Positions 48,197 to 55,720 of a stretch of 64,000 nucleotides of DNA are shown in pieces. The translations under genes and the position numbers were made by a program. Source of the stretch: Ferrovibrio sp046297595 (GTDB lineage: Bacteria; Pseudomonadota; Alphaproteobacteria; Ferrovibrionales; Ferrovibrionaceae); NCBI RefSeq assembly GCF_046297595.1, contig NZ_JBKBHT010000003.1, positions 310,001-374,000 of the forward strand. Reading direction: 5' to 3'. The notes below the pieces were generated by a model. The model ran no database searches. It was not told where the DNA came from and worked only from the letters and a program-made list of their open reading frames with translations. Positions within the stretch are counted from its first letter, which is position 1. Every line of letters begins with the position of its first letter.

Positions 48197-49324
48197 TTAT
48201 TGCGCCGCGTGCGCCAGCGCGCGGTAATCTTCGCTCTGCATCTCGTTCAGCCGCGACACGCAGCGCTGGAATTCAAACGCGCCGTCGCCTTCGGGATACA
48301 GCGTCTCGGGCGGCGCCTCGGCCGTGGCCATCAGCTTCACCTTCGCCTCATACAGCGTATCGACCAGCGTGACGAAGCGCTTGGCCTCGTTGCGCCGCGC
48401 CGGGCTGAGCGTGGGGATGCCGTCGATCATCACGGTGTGGAAGGCGCGCGCGATAGCGAGGAAATCGGCCGGACCCAGATTGGCCTCGCAGAGATCGCCG
48501 AAGGTGAAGCGCGCCACGCCGCGCGCCTGTTCGGGCACATGCAGCTTGCGGCCCAGCAGCTCCAGGTCCATCGGCCTGCCTTCGGCTTCGTCGGTCAGCA
48601 GGCCCCAGGCGCGGTCCAGCGCCAGCGTCGATTTGGCGCTCAAGGGACTGAACCAGACCTTCTCGCGACTCAGGCGCTGCAGCCGATAGTCGCGCTGGGC
48701 CGCCAGATGCAGCACGTCGAGTTTTTCCTTGAACAGGGCAATGAAGGGCAGGAACAGCTGGCGGTTCAGCCCGCCCTGGTACAGGTCTTCGGGTGCGCGG
48801 TTCGAGGTGGCGATCACCACCACGCCGCGTTCGAACAGTTTCTCGAACAGGCGACCGAGGATCATGGCATCGGCCACGTCGGTCACCTGCAACTCGTCGA
48901 AGCAGAGCAGCCAGCTCGCCTCGGCGATCTTCTTGGCCAGCGGCCGGATCGGGTCGTCGCCGCCTTTCTTTTTCTCGGCATCGTCATCTGGTAGCTGGCG
49001 ATAGCGGAAGATTTCGGCATGCACCTCCTGCATGAAGGCATGGAAATGCACGCGGCGTTTTTTTTCCACCGGTGCCGCGCCGAAGAACAGGTCCATCAGC
49101 ATGGACTTGCCGCGCCCGACATCGCCGTAGATATACAGGCCCTGCGGCGCCGCCTCGCGCTTGCGGCCGAAACTGAGCTTCTGCAGCCAGCTATCTTCGC
49201 CCGGCCGGTAATGCTGCAGCCGGTGGCTGAGCAGTTCCAGCTTCTCCACCGCCAGTTCCTGCGCCGGGTCTTCGGCGATTTCCCGGGCGGCGAGCTTGGC
49301 GCGGTAGGCTTCGAGGATGGACAT
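48197..49324 (-). CDS. zapE: Cell division protein ZapE (AFG1-like ATPase)
   Basis: This 375-residue AAA-type ATPase has Walker A GDVGRGKSMLMDLFF, HFHAFMQEVHAEIF, Walker B SWLLCFDELQVTDVADAMILGRLF and sensor FERGVVVIATSNRAPEDLYQGGLNRQLFLPFI, the ZapE/AFG1 signature. ZapE binds FtsZ and is needed for division under stress in E. coli. It is convergent with the pentapeptide gene and downstream of mmsA, from which it is separated by a terminator. Confidence 0.95.
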   Translation of the reverse strand: MSILEAYRAKLAAREIAEDPAQELAVEKLELLSHRLQHYRPGEDSWLQKLSFGRKREAAPQGLYIYGDVGRGKSMLMDLFFGAAPVEKKRRVHFHAFMQEVHAEIFRYRQLPDDDAEKKKGGDDPIRPLAKKIAEASWLLCFDELQVTDVADAMILGRLFEKLFERGVVVIATSNRAPEDLYQGGLNRQLFLPFIALFKEKLDVLHLAAQRDYRLQRLSREKVWFSPLSAKSTLALDRAWGLLTDEAEGRPMDLELLGRKLHVPEQARGVARFTFGDLCEANLGPADFLAIARAFHTVMIDGIPTLSPARRNEAKRFVTLVDTLYEAKVKLMATAEAPPETLYPEGDGAFEFQRCVSRLNEMQSEDYRALAHAAQ

Positions 49325-49336
49325 GAGGTTTCTTTA

Positions 49337-49369
49337 AAACAAAACGGGCGGCAGAGTCATCTGCCGCCC
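49337..49369 (-). terminator. Rho-independent terminator after mmsA
   Basis: Minus-strand GGGCGGCAGA, loop TGAC, TCTGCCGCCC (complement of 49346-49369), followed by GTTTTGTTTT. It closes the mmsA transcript 24 bases after its stop codon and lies just before zapE. Confidence 0.85.
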
Positions 49370-49392
49370 GCCCAGTTTTGACATTACTTATC

Positions 49393-50892
49393 TTACTTCA
49401 TGGTCGGGATGTTGAACTCGGCACCCGAACGGATGCCGGTCGGCCAGCGCGCCGTCACCGTCTTGATCTTGGTGTAGAATTTCACGCCTTCCGGGCCATG
49501 CTGATTGGTGTCGCCGAAGGCCGATTTCTTCCAGCCGCCGAAGGTGTGGAAGGCGAGCGGCACCGGGATCGGCACATTGATGCCGACCATGCCGACCTGC
49601 ACCTTCGCGGCGAAGTCGCGGGCGGCATCGCCGTCGCGAGTGAAGATCGCCACGCCGTTGCCGAATTCATGCTCGGTGGGCAGCTTGGCTGCTTCCTCGA
49701 AGCTTTCGGTGCGCACGACCGACAGCACTGGGCCGAAGATCTCTTCCTTATAGACGCGCATGTCCGGCGTGACATTGTCGAACAGGCAGCCGCCCATGAA
49801 ATAGCCGCCTTCGTAGCCCTGCAGCTTCAGGCCGCGACCATCCACCACCAGCTTGGCGCCCTCGGCCACACCGGCATCGACATAGCCCTTCACTTTGGCA
49901 AGGTGCTCCTTGGTGACCAGCGGACCCATTTCGGAATCCTTGTCGGTGCTGGGACCGACCTTCAGCGCCCGCACACGCGGCGCCAGCGCCTCGACCAGAC
50001 GATCGGCCGTGCCCTTGCCCACCGGCACGGCGACCGACACCGCCATGCAGCGCTCGCCCGCCGAGCCGTAACCGGCGCCGATCAGGGCATCCACGGCCTG
50101 GTCCATGTCGGCATCCGGCATGATGATCATGTGGTTCTTGGCGCCGCCCATGGCCTGCACGCGTTTGCCATGTGCCGCCGCCGTCGAATAGACATACTGC
50201 GCGATCGGGGTCGAGCCCACGAAGCTGACCGCTTGGATGCGCGGATCGGTGAGCAGCGTATCCACCGCTTCCTTGTCGCCGATCACGCAGTTCAGCACGC
50301 CGGCCGGTGCGCCGGCTTCCAGCATCAGTTCGGCCAGGCGCAGCGGGCAGGAGGGGTCCTTTTCGCTGGGCTTGAGCACAAAGGTGTTGCCGGCGGCAAT
50401 CGCAATGGCAAACATCCACATCGGCACCATGGCCGGGAAGTTGAACGGGGTGATGCCGGTGACGACGCCGAGCGCCTGGCGCATCGAATAGACGTCGATG
50501 CCGCGCGCCACGCTGTCGGAATACTCGCCCTTCAGCAGATGCGGGATGCCGCAGGCGAATTCCACCACTTCCAGGCCACGCTGCAGCGAACCCTTGGCAT
50601 CCGAGACGACCTTGCCATGCTCATTGGCAATCAGCAGGGCCAGCTCGTCGGCATGCTTTTCGCACAGCTCCTTGAACTTGAACATCACGCGGGCGCGCAC
50701 CAGCGGCGAGGTGGCGCTCCATTCGGCGAAGGCGCGCTGGCTGTCGGCGATGGCGGCCTCGACCTCGGCCTTGGTGGCCAGCGGTGCCTTGGCGCCGACC
50801 TCGCCGGTGCTGGGATTATAGACGTCAAGGAAGCGGCCCGACTTGCCCGCCACCTTCTTGCCGCCGATGAAATGATGCAGTTCCTTCGCCAT
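49393..50892 (-). CDS. mmsA: CoA-acylating methylmalonate-semialdehyde dehydrogenase
   Basis: MmsA converts methylmalonate (or malonate) semialdehyde to propionyl-CoA (or acetyl-CoA), in valine, inositol and thymine breakdown. 499 residues: HHFIGGKKVAGKSGRFLDVYNPSTGEV, NEHGKVVSDAKGSLQRGLEVVEFACGIPHLLKGE, TPFNFPAMVPMWMFAIAIAAGNTFVLKPSEKDP, GGAKNHMIIMPDAD and the catalytic Cys in GAGYGSAGERCMAVSV. The IPHLLKGE segment and length are diagnostic of the CoA-acylating subgroup. It links with meaB and mcl2-mch metabolism. Confidence 0.95.
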   Translation of the reverse strand: MAKELHHFIGGKKVAGKSGRFLDVYNPSTGEVGAKAPLATKAEVEAAIADSQRAFAEWSATSPLVRARVMFKFKELCEKHADELALLIANEHGKVVSDAKGSLQRGLEVVEFACGIPHLLKGEYSDSVARGIDVYSMRQALGVVTGITPFNFPAMVPMWMFAIAIAAGNTFVLKPSEKDPSCPLRLAELMLEAGAPAGVLNCVIGDKEAVDTLLTDPRIQAVSFVGSTPIAQYVYSTAAAHGKRVQAMGGAKNHMIIMPDADMDQAVDALIGAGYGSAGERCMAVSVAVPVGKGTADRLVEALAPRVRALKVGPSTDKDSEMGPLVTKEHLAKVKGYVDAGVAEGAKLVVDGRGLKLQGYEGGYFMGGCLFDNVTPDMRVYKEEIFGPVLSVVRTESFEEAAKLPTEHEFGNGVAIFTRDGDAARDFAAKVQVGMVGINVPIPVPLAFHTFGGWKKSAFGDTNQHGPEGVKFYTKIKTVTARWPTGIRSGAEFNIPTMK

Positions 50893-51030
50893 GACTCACT
50901 CCCCAGGACAGGTTCCGGCGGCCTTGTCTGTATGGCGGCCGGCAGCCTGTATGTTGCTAAGCCCGATGCTCGATTTAAGACCGGCAGACTCTAAAGGCCC
51001 CGGCCCCAATGACAAGGGCCGGGAGACGGT

Positions 51031-52095
51031 TCAGAACCGGGTCTGCAGCGCCTGCCGTGCCTCGGCCAGCAGGCGGGCGACGATGGCCGCCGCCGGCTCC
51101 GGCCGGGCCAGCCGCGCCGCCTGTCCGGCCCAGAGCGACTGGTAGTCGGTTTGGCCGGATTTCGAGGCCGCGCCGCGCATGGCCTTGCTCATGGCATTGG
51201 CGACCGGGAAATCGGGGATGATGTCGTCGCGGCCGGCCATGCGGTCGAGAAAGGCATTACGGATGCCACGGGCATGGCGGCCGGAAAAGACCCGTGTGAG
51301 CGCCGTGCTTTCCGCACGCTCGCTTTGCAGCAGGGCCTTGTAGCCGGGCGACAGCGCCATTTCCTCGGCCAGCAGGAAGCTGGTGCCCATGGCCACGGCC
51401 GAAGCGCCCAGGCAGAGTGCGGCGGCGATGCCGCGCCCGTCGCCGATGCCGCCAGCGGCGATCACCGGCAGCTTCACTGCGGATACGATCTGCGGGACCA
51501 GCGCCATGGTGCCGACCAGGCTGTGTTCCACGCTGTCTAGGAAACTGCCGCGATGGCCGCCCGCCTCGGCGCCCTGCGCCAGGATGGCATCGACCCCGGC
51601 CGCTTCCTGCATACGCGCCTCGGCCACCGTGGTGGCCGTGCCGATCACCAGGATGTTGCGGGCTTTCAGCGCCGCCACCTGATCGGGCGTCAGCGTGCCG
51701 AAGGTGGTGCTGAAGACCGGCGGCGCTTCCTCCAGCACCACCGCGAACTGAGCCTCGAAGGATTCCTGATACGTGTTCGGCAGATCGGGTGCGCCGAGGC
51801 CAAGCTCGGCATGCGCCTTGCCCAGCTCCGCGCGATAGGCCGCCATCTTGGTTTGATCGGCGCTCCAGGGCTGCGGTGAGAACAGGTTGATGTGGAAGGG
51901 CCGCTGCGTGCCGGCGCGGATGGCGCGGATCGCATCGCGCAGGGCCTGCGGCGCCATATAGGCCCCGCCCAGCGCACCCAGCGCGCCGGCATTGGAGACG
52001 GCGATGGCCAGTGCCGGTTTTGCGGTTTCGCCGGCCATCGGGGCCAGCAGCAAGGGATGGTCTATGCCGAGTCGGCGGACGAAGTCTTGGATCAT
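51031..52095 (-). CDS. FMN-dependent nitronate monooxygenase / NMO-like oxidoreductase
   Basis: This 354-residue TIM barrel has IDHPLLLAPMAGETAKPALAIAVSNAGALGALGGAYM, ARNILVIGTATTVAEARMQEAAGVDAILAQGAEAGGHRG (catalytic-type His), LPVIAAGGIGDGRGIAAALCLGASAVAMGTSFLLA and a C-terminal WAGQAARLARP (WAGQ/WSGQ motif). This is the 2-nitropropane dioxygenase/NPD family with FMN. The natural substrate, nitronate or other, is unknown. It is divergent from tetR with a double operator between. Confidence 0.9.
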   Translation of the reverse strand: MIQDFVRRLGIDHPLLLAPMAGETAKPALAIAVSNAGALGALGGAYMAPQALRDAIRAIRAGTQRPFHINLFSPQPWSADQTKMAAYRAELGKAHAELGLGAPDLPNTYQESFEAQFAVVLEEAPPVFSTTFGTLTPDQVAALKARNILVIGTATTVAEARMQEAAGVDAILAQGAEAGGHRGSFLDSVEHSLVGTMALVPQIVSAVKLPVIAAGGIGDGRGIAAALCLGASAVAMGTSFLLAEEMALSPGYKALLQSERAESTALTRVFSGRHARGIRNAFLDRMAGRDDIIPDFPVANAMSKAMRGAASKSGQTDYQSLWAGQAARLARPEPAAAIVARLLAEARQALQTRF

Positions 52096-52195
52096 GGCGT
52101 TTCTCTCTCCCCAGATGGGTCTGGCTTAAGACTGCGCCTTTCCGCAGCGGCCGCCAAGGGGATAGGGTCGGCAAAATTGTGCCGATTGGATCGAT

Positions 52196-52223
52196 TAGAA
52201 TATTTTTCTAGAATTTTATTCTA
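52196..52223. promoter_or_regulatory. Tandem TAGAA-N5-TTCTA operator pair
   Basis: Two dyads of TAGAA-N5-TTCTA at 52196-52210 and 52209-52223 share TA at their junction. They lie in an AT-rich stretch between the nitronate-monooxygenase-like gene (minus) and the tetR gene (plus), 20 bases before the tetR start, as expected for a TetR autoregulatory operator. Confidence 0.65.
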
Positions 52224-52242
52224 ACACTGTTATAACCCGACC

Positions 52243-52890
52243 ATGACCAGAGCCGCCCGCAAACCCACCATCCCGGATTACACCGCGAAAGCCGGCACGC
52301 GCGAGCGAGCGTTGATTGCAGCCCTGGCGCTGTTCGACGCACAGGGTGTGGAATCCACCACCATCGAACAGGTGCGCGACGCCGCCGAGGTCTCGATCGG
52401 CAGCCTGTATCACCATTTCGGCAGCCGCGAGGGTTTGGTCACCGCGTTATATGAAGATCTGCTGGAGCGTTATCGCGTGGCGCTGATGGCGGAATTGTCC
52501 CGGCACGATACGCCGCGCGCCTTCCTCGACGCTTTCGTGAAAACCCATATCGCCTGGTCGATACGACATCCCGATGCCGCACGGTTCCTGGCCGAGCATC
52601 GCTACCATCGCGCCGTCACCGTGGCGGAAGCCAAACTGCAGCGCGGCACCGCCGATTTCCTGCGTCCACTGATGCTGCTGTTCCGCCCCGCGGTGGAGAC
52701 CGGCATCCTGAAGCCGATTGCACCCGATGTGCTGATCAGCCTGATCGTCGGTCCGGTGCAGGCCTGGCTGCGCAGCCATCGCGCCGGCAAGGCCAGCATC
52801 CGGCCCGATCTGGCAGCAAAACAACTGGCCGACACGATCTGGGACGCCATCGCCGCCCCCACCCCCGCCCGCAAAACAAGGAAGAGCTGA
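52243..52890 (+). CDS. TetR/AcrR family regulator
   Basis: The 215-residue repressor has the HTH RERALIAALALFDAQGVESTTIEQVRDAAEVSIGSLYHHFGSREGLVTALYEDLL and a helical ligand domain (DTPRAFLDAFVKTHIAWSIRHPDAARFLAEH). It starts with a basic tail (MTRAARKPTIPDYTAKAGTR). It is followed one base later by a DUF4442 gene, so both form an operon. Targets probably include its own operon and the divergent nitronate-monooxygenase-like gene. Confidence 0.92.
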   Translation: MTRAARKPTIPDYTAKAGTRERALIAALALFDAQGVESTTIEQVRDAAEVSIGSLYHHFGSREGLVTALYEDLLERYRVALMAELSRHDTPRAFLDAFVKTHIAWSIRHPDAARFLAEHRYHRAVTVAEAKLQRGTADFLRPLMLLFRPAVETGILKPIAPDVLISLIVGPVQAWLRSHRAGKASIRPDLAAKQLADTIWDAIAAPTPARKTRKS

Positions 52891-52891
52891 C

Positions 52892-53374
52892 ATGTCCCGC
52901 AACGAACCCGCGATCCTGCAGCAATGGCAGCGTGTTTCGCGCCTGCCTTTCGGTAACTGGCTGTTCAGCCGTCTGATCGGCCTGACCGTGCCCTATGCGG
53001 CCAGCATCAATGCCCGCGTGCTGAGCCTGGTGCCTGGCCGCGCGCAAGCGCAGATGGCCGACCGTCGTGCCGTGCGCAACCATCTGCGCTCGATCCATGC
53101 CGTGGCCCTGACCAACCTGGCCGAACTGACCGCCAACCTCGCCATCATGAGCCGCCAGCCGGCAAAGGGTGCGCGCTGGATCGTCACCGGTTTCGACACC
53201 GAATTCGTCAAGAAGGCACGCGGCGCGGTGACGGCGCAATGCGAGGTGGCGCCGCTGGACTGGTCGCAGCCGCAGAGCCTGTCGGGCCGCGTGGAACTGC
53301 GCGACGCCGCCGGCGACATCGTGATGCTGGCCACGCCGCGCTGGAAGATCGGCCCGGACGCCGTGAAGGCTTAA
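52892..53374 (+). CDS. DUF4442 / hot-dog thioesterase-like protein
   Basis: This 160-residue protein matches DUF4442: LPFGNWLFSRLIGLTVPYAASINARVLSLVPGRAQAQMADRRAVRNHLRSIHAVALTNLAELTANLAIMSRQP, then WIVTGFDTEFVKKARGAVTAQCEV and GDIVMLATPRWKIGP. HAVALTNLAELTA is the hot-dog helix with the catalytic-type positions of YiiD/PaaI-like thioesterases. It is co-transcribed with tetR, which suggests acyl-CoA signalling; the substrate is unknown. Confidence 0.83.
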   Translation: MSRNEPAILQQWQRVSRLPFGNWLFSRLIGLTVPYAASINARVLSLVPGRAQAQMADRRAVRNHLRSIHAVALTNLAELTANLAIMSRQPAKGARWIVTGFDTEFVKKARGAVTAQCEVAPLDWSQPQSLSGRVELRDAAGDIVMLATPRWKIGPDAVKA

Positions 53375-53395
53375 AACGGGGCGAAGGCTTAAAAC

Positions 53396-54106
53396 TCAGA
53401 CCTTGGGCGGTTCGAGGTAGAGGCCCGACATCGGCTCCAGCCAGATCAGGTGATCCTCGACGCCCTTGGCGCCGGGCGCGCCCTCGGCCAGCACCTTGAG
53501 GGCCTGGCGTTCACGTTCGTCGAAGATGGTGCCCCAGAGCTGCACCACGCCGTCGCGCACGATGATATTGGTGCTGCCGGTCGGCGCCCAGGACTGAGCC
53601 TTCATCTCGGCCAGGATATGCTCGCGGATCGCCGCGTCGCTGGCCGCCACCGGTTTCACGTCTGCCAGCGCGCCGGCGAACAGATGCAGCAGGTTGGCGC
53701 GGCTGACGATGCCGACGGGTTTGCCGTCACGCACCACCGGCAGGCGTTTCACGCGATGTTTTTCCATCAGCCGCACGATCTCAGTGGTCGGCGTGTCTTC
53801 GGCAATGGCGACCGGTTCGCGCGTCATGACCTCGTCCACGCGGCGGCCATGGCTGTGGGTGTAAGTCTCGGCCTGGGCGCCGGGACCCAGCAGCATCTCC
53901 AGCCAGCGGGCGCGGCGCTTTGCGGTGCCGATCTCGCTGCGGCGCAGGAAATCGCCCTCGGTGACCATGCCGACCAGTTTGCCGGCCGCATCCACCACCG
54001 GCAGGCCGCTGACATGCTTCTGCAGCATCAGGCGCACCGCCTCGGCCACCTTGGCATCCTGGGCAACGGTGTAGACCGGACTGGTCATGATATCGGCGGC
54101 TTTCAT
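53396..54106 (-). CDS. Two-CBS plus BON domain protein
   Basis: This 236-residue protein has two CBS domains (MKAADIMTSPVYTVAQDAKVAEAVRLMLQKHVSGLPVVDAAGKLVGMVTEGDFLRR near residues 1-57; VDEVMTREPVAIAEDTPTTEIVRLMEKHRVKRLPVVRDGKPVGIVSRANLL near 90-140). A C-terminal BON domain follows (IREHILAEMKAQSWAPTGSTNIIVRDGVVQLWGTIFDERERQALKVLAEGAPGAKGVEDHL). The combination may sense adenine nucleotides and bind partners. There is no membrane segment. The neighbours give no function. Confidence 0.88.
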   Translation of the reverse strand: MKAADIMTSPVYTVAQDAKVAEAVRLMLQKHVSGLPVVDAAGKLVGMVTEGDFLRRSEIGTAKRRARWLEMLLGPGAQAETYTHSHGRRVDEVMTREPVAIAEDTPTTEIVRLMEKHRVKRLPVVRDGKPVGIVSRANLLHLFAGALADVKPVAASDAAIREHILAEMKAQSWAPTGSTNIIVRDGVVQLWGTIFDERERQALKVLAEGAPGAKGVEDHLIWLEPMSGLYLEPPKV

Positions 54107-54172
54107 GCGGCATCTCCTGGACTGAAGCTGCCGCGATCCTAGCGCAAACCGCGCCGCCAGGCTTGATCCGCG

Positions 54173-55015
54173 TCAATCGCCCGCCTGTTTCGCCAATTCG
54201 CGCAGAAGCTGTTCGCTCGCCGCATTGGCCGGCAGGAAGCTTTCGATCCGCATGTCCTGCAGGGTGACATCCTGCGGTGTGCCGAAGGTGGCGATCAGGG
54301 TGACCATGTCGAGCCGCAGGCCATCCTTCTCCACACTGAAGCCCAGCAGGGGCGCCGGCTCGCTGTCCCAGTCCACCTTGCGCCACAGCGCATCCACATC
54401 GGGATAGCCGCGCACTTCCGCCAGCACGGCGGCAGCGGCGGGACTGTCCATCGCCTCGCGCTGCAAACGATGCAGCAAGGCCGAGGCGACCTCGGGCCAG
54501 CGCAGCATGTAAGGCCGGGCGGCTTTGGGGTGCAGCGGCAGCTTCATCATGTTCAGCGGCTGCGCCGGATCGGGCGCGGCGCCGAGCAGGAAAGCCACCA
54601 TGCGCTGGGCGGCGGCATTGGCCAGCTGCACATTCCAGGCGGCATCGACGACCACGGCGGGAAAGGGCTCCTGCTGGCGCAGCAGCAGATCCAACGCGTG
54701 GCGCGCCTCGGCCAGTTGCGGCGCATCGAGCCGGCTTTCGCGATAGGCCGCGGCAAAGCCGGCGGCATGCAGCAGGCGGTTGCGTTCGCGCAAGGGCATG
54801 TCGAGCAGTTCGCTCAAATGCAGCACCATCTGCCGGCTCGGCCGGGCACGGCCGGATTCGAGGAAACTGACATGGCGCTGCGACACGCGGCCCAGTTCGG
54901 CCAGTTCCAGCTGGCTGAAGCCGCGGCGGCGGCGCCATTGCCGCATCAACGTGCCGAAGCCGGGCGTTTCGGTCGCGCTGGAACGGATCGGCATTTCGCC
55001 GTGCAGGCTGGCCAT
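54173..55015 (-). CDS. XRE-family regulator, MmyB-type
   Basis: From ATG 55015 this 280-residue protein starts with an HTH: FGTLMRQWRRRRGFSQLELAELGRVSQRHVSFLESGRARPSRQMVLHLSELLDMPLRERNRLL. The MmyB-like ligand domain follows: AVVVDAAWNVQLANAAAQRMVAFLLG, NMMKLPLHPKAARPYMLRWPEVASALLHRLQREA and FGTPQDVTLQDMRIESFLPA. The MmyB domain resembles a PAS-like fold that can bind fatty acids. It is followed by nothing co-directional; the upstream membrane gene may be in the same run. Confidence 0.88.
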   Translation of the reverse strand: MASLHGEMPIRSSATETPGFGTLMRQWRRRRGFSQLELAELGRVSQRHVSFLESGRARPSRQMVLHLSELLDMPLRERNRLLHAAGFAAAYRESRLDAPQLAEARHALDLLLRQQEPFPAVVVDAAWNVQLANAAAQRMVAFLLGAAPDPAQPLNMMKLPLHPKAARPYMLRWPEVASALLHRLQREAMDSPAAAAVLAEVRGYPDVDALWRKVDWDSEPAPLLGFSVEKDGLRLDMVTLIATFGTPQDVTLQDMRIESFLPANAASEQLLRELAKQAGD

Positions 55016-55097
55016 GGCAATGATCTCCCTGAAGCGGTTATGCGTGGCAGGATGGCGGGCGTCCAGCATGAACGCCCGCCCCCGCCATTGCTCTGCC

Positions 55098-55511
55098 TCA
55101 GGCGGCAGCCAGCCTGCCGGTACCGCGCAGGGTACGGGCCTTGAGCCAGCCGATCAGCGCCGTATCGACCGCAACCGCCAGCAGGGCGACACTGCCCCAC
55201 AGGCTGAACACGCCGCCGAAGGCGGCCAGCAGGGCCAGCGTGCCGAGCACCCACAGGCCATCAGCCAGCACGGTGAAGGCCACGAAAGCGCGCGGCAGCT
55301 GCGGCCGGCCCGACATGACCAGCAGCAGGGCGGCATAGGCGGCCAGCGCGATGCCCAGGCCGAGCATCACTCCGGCCATGGGCAGACCGAACAGGCCAGC
55401 CTGGGCCGGCAAAAGGAATTTCGCCGTCCAGCCGGCGGCCAGCAGGCCGGGCAGGCCGCAGGTGAAACACAGGGCGGCATCGAAACGGAGCAGGCTGCGT
55501 TGGGTAAGCAT
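55098..55511 (-). CDS. Small membrane protein, four helices
   Basis: From ATG 55511 this 137-residue protein has four hydrophobic helices: LLRFDAALCFTCGLPGLLAAGW, LFGLPMAGVMLGLGIALAAYAALLLVM, RAFVAFTVLADGLWVLGTLALLA and VFSLWGSVALLAVAVDTALIGWL. I recognise no family with confidence; it looks like an unannotated integral membrane protein. The longer open frame to 55604 contains an AT-rich non-coding N-terminus. It lies 82 bases upstream of the MmyB-type gene and might be its target. Confidence 0.7.
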   Translation of the reverse strand: MLTQRSLLRFDAALCFTCGLPGLLAAGWTAKFLLPAQAGLFGLPMAGVMLGLGIALAAYAALLLVMSGRPQLPRAFVAFTVLADGLWVLGTLALLAAFGGVFSLWGSVALLAVAVDTALIGWLKARTLRGTGRLAAA

Positions 55512-55569
55512 GGGAAACCTCCGGGTTTGAGTGGTGACCCGATATTTCAGGCAGAACAGCAGCTTAACA

Positions 55570-55586
55570 ATTACCGAGCAGGTAAT
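55570..55586. promoter_or_regulatory. Dyad ATTACC-N5-GGTAAT upstream of the membrane gene
   Basis: ATTACC (55570-55575) and GGTAAT (55581-55586) are inverted around GAGCA, 59 bases upstream of the membrane gene start. The pattern fits a helix-turn-helix dimer. The neighbouring 55587-55680 is markedly AT-rich (unlike the genome). It also contains ACATTA-TTA-TAATGT at 55601-55615 and possible -35/-10 boxes (TTGACT at 55655, AAATAT about 16 bases later) facing cysG. Confidence 0.45.
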
Positions 55587-55720
55587 AGTGTTCTTATTAT
55601 ACATTATTATAATGTTTGATTATTTATAATATCACTTATGAAGGTATAATTATGTTGACTCTCATATGTGACTGTTAAATATCATGCCGCATCGGTCCTG
55701 CGCCACGGAGAGGGTGCGCC

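Noticed and set aside
49378..50994. Plus-strand open frame opposite mmsA
   Set aside because: It is a shadow of a conserved dehydrogenase; translation is low complexity with repeated His and Arg.
50994..51023. Terminator after the nitronate-monooxygenase-like gene
   Set aside because: CCCGGCCC/GGGCCGGG can pair on the minus strand, but no T tract follows and the arms are generic GC sequence.
55098..55604. Longer form of the four-helix membrane protein starting at 55604
   Set aside because: The extra 31 codons fall in the AT-rich regulatory region and encode an unusual Asn/Lys/Cys-rich lead; ATG 55511 is preceded by a GAGG-like site on the minus strand.
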